Source of the DNA: Saccoglossus kowalevskii
Lineage: Eukaryota; Hemichordata; Enteropneusta; Harrimaniidae
Direction of reading: 5' to 3'
Length of the DNA: 16,647 bases
Assembly (NCBI RefSeq): GCF_000003605.2
Contig: NW_003114958.1
Coordinates: 385,626-402,272 of the forward strand
Numbering within the stretch: position 1 is the stretch's first letter; each line of letters starts with the position of its first letter. The notes under the pieces are model-generated. The model did no database searches. It saw only the letters and a list, made by a program, of their open reading frames with translations, and was not told where the DNA came from. The translations under genes and the position numbers were made by a program. This document shows, piece by piece, positions 1 to 9,115 of this stretch.

Positions 1-224
1 CAAATGAATGTGAATCCACCTTGTACAAGCATGTGAACACTTATTGTCGGCCTCAATTTTGACAGTGTATTAAAACACTTTGATTATTTACATATATGGC
101 AAAGGAACATATTTTTATGTATTTCATGAAGAATAATGAACATACAATGGTAATAAAACTGTATTCTCATGTGAAAGTATGTGTCTAATGTGCATTTATT
201 TTGTGCTGACTTCGTTTTGAAATC

Positions 225-238
225 GGGGGGGGGGGGGG
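225..238. repeat. poly(G) run
   Basis: Fourteen consecutive G bases lie in otherwise AT-rich DNA. Runs like this are prone to length error in sequencing. Confidence 0.9.
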
Positions 239-449
239 TCCGGCAGCCATCTTGTTTGTTTTAAAAGCGCCCCTAGAGGCTAATTGGTTATAACGAACTG
301 TTTACGTTGGTCTAATGCTTTTTGTTATAATGACTTTGACTGTACATAGTAAAATTGTGTTGCTTGTAAAGTAAAGAGGCATACTATTTGTACACTTAAG
401 CTGAGAAAATGAAAATGTGAAATAAAATAAATTACAACGCTGATTGTTA

Positions 450-485
450 TGTGTGTGCGTGTGTGTGTACGTGTATGTGTGTGTT
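450..485. repeat. TG/CA microsatellite
   Basis: This is an imperfect (TG)n tract interrupted by C and A (GTGCGT, GTACGT, GTATGT). Read on the minus strand it gives a histidine/threonine-rich open frame at 302-535 that is an artefact of the repeat. Confidence 0.9.
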
Positions 486-1047
486 ATTACAGTGTATATA
501 AAGTTATCAAGTGAAATATTCATGCCGCCAACCACAACTTAGCTTCGATTTGATAGTGAATAATGTCGATTATAATGTCACGATGTCGCCGTATAATCGA
601 TGTGTGGTTGACTTGAACTCTCTGTTTCTTATCTTAAAATGTATTAAAAAACAAATATTCCAAAGGCATGGGAGAATACATTAATAACCATGCTTGCCAA
701 TTCAATAGTATAGAATATATATATTGCGTAAACATGTCAAGTCAGTTGACATATTTAATATATCAAAAGCAAGTTTTATACTATAAGCAGCGCAGGTTAT
801 CTTTTAATCATCACTGTGCATATTATCAGCATTGTAAAACTGGTCCGGGCTAGAATACAACTTTGTGTCATAGTATGGAATGCAACCGTGTTATAGCTAT
901 ATGTAACTCATGGCGTTGGTATTTTTGAATTCTCTGTCCCAAGGGAGAGAGGGGAACAAATGCTTGAACGGGGAGAGTAAAAGTTAGTGATTTGCCGGAA
1001 GTGACGTTTTAGTGAATAGCCATATGCCCGGGACCAGACACGTGTAG

Positions 1048-1503
1048 TCAATCCCAGGGCCGAGTTACAGAGAAGTTAAGATCACAATAAAATCCCCCGT
1101 ACTTAACAAGCACTTTGCTACGAAGAACGTCACTCATGTGCCATGCATTCGACAGTGTATTATTGAACACAGTGTTCGGTGTTGGCCAATGGATCACTTC
1201 TAATATTGGTATACGTTTTGCTTCCTCCCAGAATTCGTTGTTCTTTGGCTCGTTGTCTGTATGGAACAACATACGATGTGGTTTAACAACCCTGTAAACG
1301 CTGATCAGACATACCAAATGATAGAACTAGAACTTCAGAATTCCTACAAGAGTGAAATGCGCAATCTTCGGCACAACTGGATAAGAATGCGGTTTTAATG
1401 TACCAATTGGTTTCCGTATTGCTGCTTTAGGACTCTCCCTGTTTAACAAAACAAATTTCTCCTTCAAAGTTGTACGTACAGTTATAACGACAGTAGCAGT
1501 CAT
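1048..1503 (-). pseudogene. broken glycosyltransferase, DXD-type GT32 / alpha-1,4-galactosyltransferase-like
   Basis: On the minus strand, one frame runs from an ATG at 1503-1501 for 58 codons to a TAG at 1329-1327. It continues in the same frame for 92 more codons to a TGA at 1050-1048. Both halves read as one protein of the Gly_transf_sug type: VPKIAHFTLVG and, after the stop, HTDNEP, then HMSDVLR and KYGGFYCDLN. The family transfers a sugar from a nucleotide-sugar in the Golgi, using a metal-binding DXD in a YGG-x-Y-x-D-x-D context. Here the second aspartate is asparagine (DLN), so the catalytic motif looks lost. The reading frame ends only eight residues after that motif, where relatives continue for 100 or more residues. 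Another frame just below 1048 reads DYTCLVPGI, which could be the frameshifted continuation. The upstream N-terminal membrane anchor is not found. I infer a pseudogene. An unusual unspliced live gene is less likely, because there are three independent defects. Confidence 0.75.
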
Positions 1504-1781
1504 AAACTTGTCATCGAATATTCATCTTCTACGAGATCAGCTATTAAGGAGACAAACAGTTACAGGAATTGCGATATATATATATCTAGCACATCACAAT
1601 AACGATGCATAAAACCCGTCTTACACTGTTACATTTACACAGTAAATCATGTGGAAATAATGGTTACGAGCTGGCATAGTTTATTCCTAAATCTGTATGG
1701 TAGTCATTGTGTCATGGATTGTAATAACACTACCATATGTTTTCAATTTAAAAATCTATCAAATATACTAATATGGATGTA
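1504..1781. other. spacer between the glycosyltransferase relic and the inverted-repeat segment
   Basis: This is AT-rich DNA. On the minus strand a pyrimidine tract ending in AG lies about 40 bases upstream of the glycosyltransferase ATG and could be an old splice acceptor. However, an in-frame TGA lies between it and the ATG. Nothing else is recognised. Confidence 0.4.
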
Positions 1782-2190
1782 CAAATCAAAGGTCAGAAAA
1801 TTTGTTGCCTAAGAATACAAGACGTGAATTTCCTGAAGCACATTCAGTCCAAACTGTGCCACATGAGACGGCAAACAATTTATCAATTGTGAATTGGATG
1901 TTTATATATTTAAAACCTCTGCTTCAAGAACATTTGGGCTAAGTTAAATTACCTAAACAATACAATCATTCATGAACATCGGAGATAATATATTGTTTAT
2001 AACACAAACCGAATTATTGACAATATTATCCTTGATTACATACGGAAGTGAACTCAGAGCACCTGTAACATACTTAACAAAGTTTTCATCAGGAACATCG
2101 CGCATCATTTCAATTACATACTTCTCAACAATCATTATATATGCAAGAGGTGCAAATTCCACCTCAAAGCATGTGATGTTTACATTTCAA
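1782..2190 (-). repeat. copy A of an inverted duplicated segment
   Basis: Read on the minus strand, this segment aligns along its whole length with 15750-16180 on the plus strand. A perfect 30-base match links 2000-2029 to 15920-15949. Similarity also covers the non-coding part beyond the shared stop codon, for example the CTTCAGGAA and AATTTTCTGA blocks. The two copies therefore come from one duplicated DNA segment of at least 400 bp, inverted and about 14 kb apart. It could be a repeat family or a fragment of a duplicated gene. Confidence 0.8.
1953..2186 (-). CDS. hypothetical protein fragment in copy A (exon-like open frame)
   Basis: The frame is open for 77 codons from just after a TGA at 2189-2187 to a TAG at 1955-1953. 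It has no ATG near its start. The product is balanced and protein-like, with a hydrophobic N-terminal part (APLAYIMIV), an acidic middle (RDVPDENFVKY) and a C-terminal NNSVCVINNIL. The copy at 15750-16180 keeps the same peptide in part (IVDKYIIEMM against IVEKYVIEMM here, and IVNNSVCV in both), but broken by frameshifts. Several differences are conservative, which suggests the segment once coded for protein. I do not recognise the family. It may be a terminal exon of a gene whose other exons are outside or lost, or part of a mobile element. Confidence 0.3.
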   Translation of the reverse strand, partial: NVNITCFEVEFAPLAYIMIVEKYVIEMMRDVPDENFVKYVTGALSSLPYVIKDNIVNNSVCVINNILSPMFMNDCIV

Positions 2191-2611
2191 ACACTCCGAA
2201 TTCTCGGAGACATTGACATTCTGTGATCTATCACACAAAAATATTGTGATCTCTAGTAGTAGTAATACATATGAAAGATCCCCTACATATAAGACACACT
2301 GCCACATGACAACGTGAATTGAATGCTGCATTAACTGTGAGAATGAGTCAGTTACTGTCAAAAAAAACTATCATTTTTTTGATACGTTAAGCCCAATAAA
2401 CATACATAAATTACGCCATTTGTTATAGGTTTCGTAATAGCGATCATTTATGGTACGTGGCGGTCAAACGTCAAAACCCGTTTTTGTACAACCTCGTGTA
2501 ATATTTTCGAATATTCAAAACCAATTACATTGCTTCCATTGCTATTCCACTGTAGTAACTGATGATAAAGTTTATTCTACTAGATAGAGTGTATCAGTTG
2601 TTTATTTTTAT
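2191..2611. other. spacer before the minisatellite
   Basis: Minus-strand open frames here (2164-2361) have no conserved counterpart at the other copy of the inverted segment and look fortuitous. The stretch is AT-rich. I see no gene in it. Confidence 0.5.
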
Positions 2612-4565
2612 GATAATATGGTAGATACGGCGATCTGAGTGTACCAATGTCAATACCCTTGTTGCTGGTAATATGGTGGTTACAGTGATCTGAGTGTATC
2701 AATGTCAATAGCCTTGTAGCTGATAATATGGTGGATACAGTGATCTGAGTGTATCAATGCCAATACCCTTGTTGCTGGTAATATGGTGGTTACAGTGATC
2801 TGAGTGTATCAATGCCAATACCCTTGTTGCTGGTAATATAGTGGTTACAGTGATCTGAGTGTATCAATGTCAATACCCTTGTTGCTGATAATATGGTGGA
2901 TACAGTGATTTGAGTGTATCAATGCCAATACTCTTGTTGCTGGTAATATGGTGGTTACAGTGATCTGAGTGTATCAATGCCAATACTCTTGTTGCTGGTA
3001 ATATGGTGGATACAGTGATCTGAGTTTATCAATGTCAATACCCTTGGTGCTGATAATATGGTGGATACAGTGATCTGAGTGTATCAATGTCAATACCCTT
3101 TTGCTGATAATATGGTGGATACAGTGATCTGAGTTTATCAATGTCAATACCTTTGTTGCTGGTAATATGGTGGATACAGTGATCTGAGTGTATCAATGCC
3201 AATACCCTTGTTTCTGGTAATATGGTGGATACAGTGATCTGAGTGTATCAATGTCAATACCTTTGTTGCTGGTAATATGGTGGATACAGTGATCTGAGTT
3301 TATCAATGTCAATACCCTTGTTGCTGGTAATATGGTGGATACGGTGGTTATCTAAGTGTACCAATGTCAATACTCTTGTTGGTTGTAATATAGTGGATAC
3401 AGTGATCTGATTGTACCAATTCCAACACCCTTGTTGCTGATAATATAGTGGATACAGTGATCTGAGTGTATCAATGTCAATACCCTTGTTGCGGGTAATA
3501 TGGTGGATACGTTGCTGTGAGTATACCAATGTCAATACCCTTGTTGCTGGTAATATGGTGGATACGGTGATCTGAGTGTATCAATATCAATACCCTTGTT
3601 GCTGGTAATATAGTGGATACGCTGATCTGAGTGTATCAATGTCAATACCCTTGTTGCTGGTAATATAGTGGATACGCTGATCTGAGTGTACCAATTCCAA
3701 CACCCTTGTTGCTGGTAATATAGTGGATACGGTGATCTGAGTGTATCAATGTCAATACCCTTGTTGTTGGTAATATAGTGGATACGGTGATGTGAGTGTA
3801 TCAATGTCAATACCCTTGTTGCTGGTAATATAGTGGGTACGGTGATCTGAGTGTATCAATGTCATTACCCTTGTTTCTGGTAATAAGGTTGATTCGTTTA
3901 TGTGAGTATATCAACGTCAATACCCTTGTTGTTGGTAATATAGTGGATACGGTGATCTGAGTGTATCAATGTCATTACCCTTGTTTCTGGTAATAAGGTT
4001 GATTCGTTTATGTGAGTGTATCAATGTCATTACCCTTGTTTCTGGTAATATAGTGGATACAGTGATCTGAGTGTATCAATGTCAATACCTTTGTTGCTTG
4101 TAATATAGTGGGTACGGTGATCTGAGTGTACCAATGTCATTACCCTTGTTGTTGGTAATATGGTGGATACGTTAATGTGAGTTAACAATAACAATATCAA
4201 TACTCTCGTTGCTGGTAATGTGGTGGATAAGTTGATGCGAGTGTAACAATATCAACATTCAAGTTACTGGTAATATGGTGGATACGTTTATGTGAGTGTA
4301 AAAATGTCAATACCCTAGTTGCTGGTAATATGGTGGTTACAGTGATCTGAGTTTACCAATGCCAATACCCTTGTAGCTGGTAATATGGTGAATACAGTGA
4401 TCTGAGTTTACCAATGCCAATACCCTTGTAGCTGGTAATATGGTGAATACAGTGATCTGAGTGTACCAATGTCAATACCTTTGTTACTGGTAATATGGTG
4501 GATACGTTAATGTGAGTGTAACAATGGCAATATCCTTGTTGCTGGTAATATGGTGGACATGGTGT
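2612..4565. repeat. 55-bp minisatellite, about 35 tandem copies
   Basis: The unit reads GTAATATGGTGGATACAGTG, then ATCTGAGTGTATCAATGCCA, then ATACCCTTGTTGCTG, a total of 55 bp. I counted 35 occurrences of the ACCCTTGTTGCTG-type block between 2655 and 4540. Copies differ by point changes: GGTTACAG or GGATACAG or GGATACGG, TGTCAAT or TGCCAAT, CTGATAAT or CTGGTAAT. They also carry occasional 1-5 bp indels. Variants cluster: TACAG forms dominate before 3330, TACGG and TACGC forms lie at 3500-3850, and more diverged GATTCGTTTATG or GATACGTTAATG forms after 3880. The first and last units fade into unique sequence. Because 55 is not a multiple of 3, minus-strand frames read a 165-bp (55-codon) super-period. 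This explains the long repetitive open frames in the array. Confidence 0.95.
3840..4060. repeat. 110-bp higher-order dimer inside the minisatellite
   Basis: Two adjacent diverged 55-bp units recur as a pair. The first carries TGTCATTACCCTTGTTTCTG and the next begins TAATAAGGTTGATTCGTTTA. The pair occurs at about 3840-3950 and again at about 3950-4060, nearly identical. This points to amplification of a two-unit block by unequal exchange or slippage. Confidence 0.6.
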
Positions 4566-5163
4566 TTCATGGGTAATTGAAAAAAAATCAGTCAAAGATT
4601 TTAATCGGTTTGGGAACAGCTTTAATAATAGACATAATTTCTTCTACCGGAAAGCCAAAACACAGATTATATATTTAACGCGCAAATAGTTGTTGCTATT
4701 AGTTGTGCTCATTTTCACGCCTGCTACTCTGACGTGGATATATATATGCATGATGTGATAGAAACATGTCAGCATTGCAGTTGAAAAAAAGGCATTAAAT
4801 CAATATAAACAAGAGTGTTGTGACAGTCAATTATAGTAGAAATATCAGGTTTGTTCTTCATTGATTATAATGAATTATGACAGACATCATTGAAACTCCT
4901 TTATTTGTTTGTAGATGTATCCATAAGCTGACAAAATAAATGTAGAAATAAACGACAATTGGTTAAATAATAGACTGATGTCTGACATGACGTCATATCT
5001 AGTGACACAACATTGCGATGTAACTACAAATTAATGACGTTTAATAAAGTTATAATCCCACGCAGCTGTTGCATTTGAGCGAGTAAAATAGATGAACGGT
5101 ACAATGAGCGCTCTAAAATCGTGAATAAAAATAAAAATCTCCTATCCCGGTGTCACCAGTTTC
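4566..5163. other. non-coding stretch after the minisatellite
   Basis: This is AT-rich sequence with short A and T tracts. I find no open frame with protein-like composition and no repeat of note. Confidence 0.5.
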
Positions 5164-5325
5164 ATGTCCCGTAATATACGTAATTATGCAGTACCACGAT
5201 ATTATATTATTTTTTGCATTATCGTGATCTTTGAAGTTGGTCGTGGACCGCCAAAACCTGCGATTCGTACCACTCAATCGGATTTCCTGCACAATATAGA
5301 CGCACGCATTACAACCTCTAAATGA
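5164..5325 (+). CDS. small open frame resembling a signal-anchor first exon
   Basis: An ATG at 5164 opens 53 codons ending in TGA at 5323-5325. The peptide has a short basic N-terminus (MSRNIRNYAVPR), a hydrophobic stretch (YYIIFCIIVIF, residues 13-23), then a polar stem-like tail with GRGPPKPAIR. That is the layout of a type II membrane anchor, as in Golgi glycosyltransferases and sulfotransferases. A strong splice-donor-like site, CCAG|GTATGT, lies 20 bases past the stop at 5345/5346, and an AATAAA lies at 5415-5420. No donor is evident inside the frame. It could be a decayed first exon, a micro-protein or chance. I do not recognise a family, and it has no counterpart upstream of the second sulfotransferase copy. 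Confidence 0.3.
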   Translation: MSRNIRNYAVPRYYIIFCIIVIFEVGRGPPKPAIRTTQSDFLHNIDARITTSK

Positions 5326-6584
5326 AAGTTATCCTACAAAACCAGGTATGTGTTGTTGAATTCAAAGGTAGTGTTGCATATTCTGTTGGATGGTGTGTGT
5401 GTAATGATTGAGTGAATAAAGAACTTGATTGTTAGTCTGACAAAAGTACTTTACCATATATTTTTCATTTGACATGGTGACCGTTTTCTGAACCAAATGA
5501 ACCAAATATTGACACGTAATTGTTTTAACAAATAATTTATAAGGTCGGAGGTCTCAAGAGAGGATAATGTAGTGTTTCGGTGTTCGCCTCCATTAGTAAA
5601 TTAATCTCGGCGCAGCATGTCACGAGGCCACGACCATGTTCCCACTCTAGCTAAGTTTGAATCTTCTCTATGCACATATAATTGCTACGCAGTGTACTTT
5701 CTTTACAAAAAACAGTAAAATAACTGTAAAAAACCGACATTGCCTTAGCTACATAATTGAAACATATTTAGCCAAGTAAGGGGCTCAGCAGATATAGCTT
5801 CTAGCGACTGAGCTATTGCGGTTTCCGTCCGAGGATCTTGAGAAAACAGGAACTAAACGATTCATTTCTACGTGGTTCTCTGCATTATTTTTGAACAAGC
5901 TTATATGATATCTTTTGTATTTATTTATTTTATCGAATATTTCGTGGTATAGTCAACAAACTTTTTCGCGAGCGGGAAGCGCCAGTGCGATTTAACCCAC
6001 GCTCCCTCGTTGTGTTAATAAGACCATGGGGCTTACATAATCTAAAACCGTTTAGAACGCGGAGCAGCAGAAGAAATCCAGGCAAACTAGTGAGTACAAT
6101 AAAAAAACAACCAAAATGTTAGTATGTGGAGGTATTTGTCCATTAGTAAATTACAATTATACTCGCAGCAGTTTAAGGACATTCTATGTACACATCAACA
6201 CACACGTGCAGGTTTCTCGAATTCTAATATATAGTATATATATTATACTAAGAAGATATAACACAATCATGTCGACCAACGCATCACTTTGATAGGAGTA
6301 TAATTGAGTTTTATTTTTCTCGTTTGTATTTAGTTCCTATATTGTATAGGTGACATGGGAATTGTTTTCATATATCCTCTCCCTCTTCAAAATATTCGGT
6401 TTTGCATACGTAACAATGTAAAAGCATTGACGTTTGCTGTTTACAAAGGATAGCGACTAGTTTGTAGGTTGTGTACTCAGAGAAATATCACAAATTATTT
6501 TGTGTATTTCAATTTTGTCTCCTTTAATTAGATTGACGTTTTGTTATAGATACTGAACGGATAACTGCCGATTTTATCATCACT
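5326..6584. other. intergenic stretch upstream of the sulfotransferase gene
   Basis: I see no gene here. It contains an AATAAA at 5415-5420 and a short AT hairpin at 6232-6250. On the minus strand near 5800-5830 there is an ATAGCTCAGTCGCTAGAAGC sequence resembling a tRNA A-box, but no matching B-box follows at tRNA spacing. The last 50 bases before 6585 are similar to those before the second gene copy (ACTG-C-CGATTT-ATCATCAC). This is probably shared 5' untranslated sequence. A TTTTGTTATAG at 6549 could be an acceptor, but the second copy lacks it. Confidence 0.45.
6232..6250. repeat. perfect short AT inverted repeat
   Basis: TAGTATA and TATACTA arms of 7 bases flank a 5-base centre. It could form a small hairpin. 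Low complexity makes a functional role doubtful. Confidence 0.5.
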
Positions 6585-6696
6585 ATGGCACTTATCAACT
6601 GCGTTAATCCGCGAGTAATAATGGGGTTACTCTTAATTTGTGTTGTACCAGTGATTTTATATTATGATCACACGCTTCATACAATATACAGTAAAG
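6585..6696 (+). CDS. exon 1: start codon and type II membrane anchor
   Basis: An ATG at 6585 opens 37 codons plus one base. A short polar N-terminus (MALINCVNPR) is followed by a hydrophobic run from about residue 11 to 27 (VIMGLLLICVVPVILYY) and then a polar stem. This is a classic Golgi signal anchor. The exon ends at AAG|GTAGGT in phase 1. It is absent from simple open-frame lists because it is short. The homologous ATG and anchor at 11145 support this start. Confidence 0.8.
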
Positions 6697-9040
6697 GTAG
6701 GTACGGTTTAATCATTCATATTCCCCCCCCCCGCATGTATCACAGGTATAGATAGTATGAAGTTATTTCTTAAGCGCAATAATACAACTCATCATATTAA
6801 CACCATTATCAATAAAGTACTATCTAAATCTTACAACATTTTCAGAATGCTATTAGGATATTGTTTGTCAGCTTCAGACTGTGATTACACTGTTCATTAT
6901 TTTTACAATATAAAGCACCTGCTGAATAAGACTGTCTTCATCTTTCAACTCAGAAGAAGATTGTTAATCATATATGTTAGAGAAATCACCCTTTACATTT
7001 ATTGACTGTACATGTTTCGCTAGTATGTTGCCATGTTATATCAGATCATACACGATTTACAGTTTGACAGTAAAAATACTAATAATAGTTGCAGCTAACC
7101 AACACAAATGTATCACAGTTATCGCAGTTGCTATGGTTTTGAGATTCACGATGTATCACTATTGCAAATAAATACAGTTCAATTTTAACAATTCACTTTG
7201 TAATAATTAAAAGATAATTTTTGCGGTAATTCGTATACACTGAGTGGCCCAACTTTCACTAAAAGAACCCCTAGCCATGGTTTCCCGGGCAACACGCAAA
7301 ATTACCTGGGTTGTTCGGAAAATTGTTTTGTTTTTGTTTCTTTGTTTTGTTAATAATAGAGTTATTATTCGTAATGCGCAGTGTCGGAGGTCTGAGGTTC
7401 CAGATTACCTTCTAGTTCTGAAATGTGTTATTTCATTTTGTTTATTAGTGATTATAATTGCGCCAATGGGGAATATTTAATACTCCCATTTCAAGCCTTG
7501 TTAGAACGCTATAACCATCTATATGCACACTTGTCATTGGCACAATGACACTGATATAAAATAGTTGTAACGTCCCGACATAATTATTTAATGTGTGTAT
7601 TTTATATTTATTTTAGTAACGACACAACAAAACAAACACTCATTATGGAATGGCACACATACTAGAAAGGTAGGATGCATTATCTCACGTTTTAGTTCTC
7701 AGCCTCTTTATTCCAACAACTATTTTTATACCAAACTATCTCGCTCTGATTACACAATCACATTGTCGGATTCACACGTTACGTTACTAGATGGTATGTC
7801 TTCCGCATTTGACATTATCATTCATAATTTACATATGCAAAATTTTCAACACGTGTAGGCTCCTCGTGTCGTCCTTCTTGACTTGAATTCGTTATTACTC
7901 TAGTAAAATGTTGGTAGATTTCAATTTTATATACCACAGATGCAATTTTGACAACATTGACCAATAGCAATTGTTTCCTATATTTGCCATACGAGTAATT
8001 TTGGACAGTTTTATAAACGTACGTATTTAATCGGTATTTTCAATTGCTTTTAGAAATTGTATCCCACCATCACAGATCAAGAAAGAACACATAGTGTTGG
8101 TTATACCTCAAACGGGAAAGTCACTGAAGATTGCAAACCAGTATCCAAATTCGTCTTTATTAAGACTATGAAAACTGGTAGTAGTACCACTTCAAATATC
8201 ATGTTAAGATATGGGATGAAGAATAAACTGACATTAGCTCGTAATACCGATTTTCGCGATAAACATTGCATCAACTTCACTGGGATTGATTATTCAGCAA
8301 GTCATATGCAGCTCAACAAATCAGCAATTAGTAATGTCATACCAAACGCTAAATACTTCACTATTATCCGATCGCCGTACACACACCTGCGATCAGCATT
8401 CTACTATTTCAAATTTTCTACAATGCTAGATAATAGTACTTTCAGACAATTTGTTGAGCATTTAGAAATATACGACAATTTTACTCATCTCCATCATCAG
8501 CACAGAAATGGACAGATTTGGTTTTTAGATCCACGATTTGATATGAACCAACGGGATAATGACACATATATACTGCAGGCCATTAAGGAATTAGACCAGG
8601 AACTTGATTTAATCATGTTAATGGAATATTATGATGAGTCACTTCTCTTACTTAAAAAGTTGCTTTGTTGGGAATTCGATGATCTTGTATACCATCAAGT
8701 GAAAACGCGTAAACCTAAAGACACTATGGTTCCTGAAATGGAATCGTCTATCAGGAAATGGAGCAATGCAGATTTTCTTCTGTATGAATATTTCAATCGT
8801 ACATTTTGGGAAAAAGTAAAAAATTACGATGGCGATTTTGAGAAAGATCTGAACGAATTCCGTGTCAGGCAACAAAATGTCAGCAACCAATGTGCATCAT
8901 CTGATGCAAGGAAATATAACAGTTTTTGTTGGCGTCTTGTTGTTGATACACATCTCATCCGGGGTGTTGCCATACAACAACAAAAGACATGGATGTATAC
9001 GATCAGAAAAGAACGTAAAGAAAAATGCAGCTCCATTTAA
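6585..9040 (+). CDS. galactose 3-O-sulfotransferase-like enzyme, three exons (6585-6696, 7617-7669, 8054-9040)
   Basis: The predicted product of about 383 residues belongs to the Gal3ST family (galactosylceramide sulfotransferase and relatives). These Golgi type II membrane enzymes transfer sulfate from PAPS to the 3-OH of a terminal galactose on glycolipids or glycoproteins. I assembled the gene from three exons that join with consistent phase: 112 nt, 53 nt and 987 nt including the stop. All junctions are GT-AG (AAG|GTAGGT, TTTTAG|TA, AAAG|GTAGGA, CTTTTAG|AAA). Introns are 920 and 384 bp. Intron 1 contains several short open frames and a ten-C run at 6723-6732, none convincing as genes. Length fits the family, whose human members are roughly 400-490 residues. 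The same exon positions and phases recur in the dead copy at 11145-12648, which strongly supports the model. I see no defect in this copy. Which acceptor sugar it uses cannot be read from the sequence, so no Gal3ST number is assigned. Confidence 0.85.
7617..7669 (+). CDS. exon 2: short stem-region exon
   Basis: The exon follows a T-rich tract ending TTTTAG. Together with the last base of exon 1 it encodes 18 residues (VTTQQNKHSLWNGTHTRK), including an N-glycosylation sequon, NGT. It ends at AAAG|GTAGGA in phase 0. The equivalent exon in the second copy encodes a similar peptide (ATTQENKHRLWN), confirming that it is real. Confidence 0.75.
8054..9040 (+). CDS. exon 3: complete sulfotransferase catalytic domain
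   Basis: The exon begins right after CTTTTAG and carries 328 codons to TAA at 9038-9040. In protein numbering, the 5'-phosphosulfate loop is at about 90-100 (FIKTMKTGSST). The 3'-phosphate-binding segment is at about 157-174 (FTIIRSPYTHLRSAFYYF, with R161 and S169 as the expected PAPS contacts). Between them, a DYSASHM motif sits where the family has its conserved histidine-containing block. The C-terminal part has the family-typical LLYEYFNRTFWEKV followed by a coiled acidic stretch and cysteines (SNQCASS, SFCWRL). Several NxS/T sequons (NFT, NST, NDT, NRT, NVS) fit a lumenal domain. Confidence 0.9.
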   Translation, partial: KLYPTITDQERTHSVGYTSNGKVTEDCKPVSKFVFIKTMKTGSSTTSNIMLRYGMKNKLTLARNTDFRDKHCINFTGIDYSASHMQLNKSAISNVIPNAKYFTIIRSPYTHLRSAFYYFKFSTMLDNSTFRQFVEHLEIYDNFTHLHHQHRNGQIWFLDPRFDMNQRDNDTYILQAIKELDQELDLIMLMEYYDESLLLLKKLLCWEFDDLVYHQVKTRKPKDTMVPEMESSIRKWSNADFLLYEYFNRTFWEKVKNYDGDFEKDLNEFRVRQQNVSNQCASSDARKYNSFCWRLVVDTHLIRGVAIQQQKTWMYTIRKERKEKCSSI

Positions 9041-9109
9041 TTTGTTTGGTATTTCTTATTTTTTCTGTTATAATACACTGTAAATTTTGGGGGCACTTTC
9101 ATGTTTTTT

Positions 9110-9115
9110 ATTAAA
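9110..9115 (+). terminator. candidate polyadenylation signal ATTAAA
   Basis: ATTAAA lies 70 bases after the sulfotransferase stop codon and is the common variant of the poly(A) signal. The region is AT-rich, so chance occurrence is possible. Confidence 0.35.

Larger units (their letters stand above)
1..1047. other. non-coding stretch upstream of the glycosyltransferase relic
   Basis: This stretch is AT-rich and has no convincing gene. It holds a run of 14 G at 225-238 and a TG-rich microsatellite at 450-485. A 61-codon plus-strand frame at 668-853 has low-complexity, non-protein-like composition. I see no splice pattern or domain in it. Confidence 0.6.

Noticed and set aside
302-535. Minus-strand open frame of 77 codons
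   Set aside because: It reads through the TG/CA microsatellite as alternating Thr-His and has no domain or start context.
2612-4565. CRISPR array
   Set aside because: Units are contiguous 55-bp tandem copies without unique spacers, and the genome is animal-like.
5795-5835. tRNA-derived SINE or tRNA on the minus strand
   Set aside because: There is an A-box-like sequence but no B-box at the right distance and no cloverleaf.
6757-7480. Three plus-strand open frames (6757-7005, 6974-7171, 7244-7480)
   Set aside because: They lie in intron 1 of the sulfotransferase model, have AT-driven composition, and have no counterpart in the second copy's intron.
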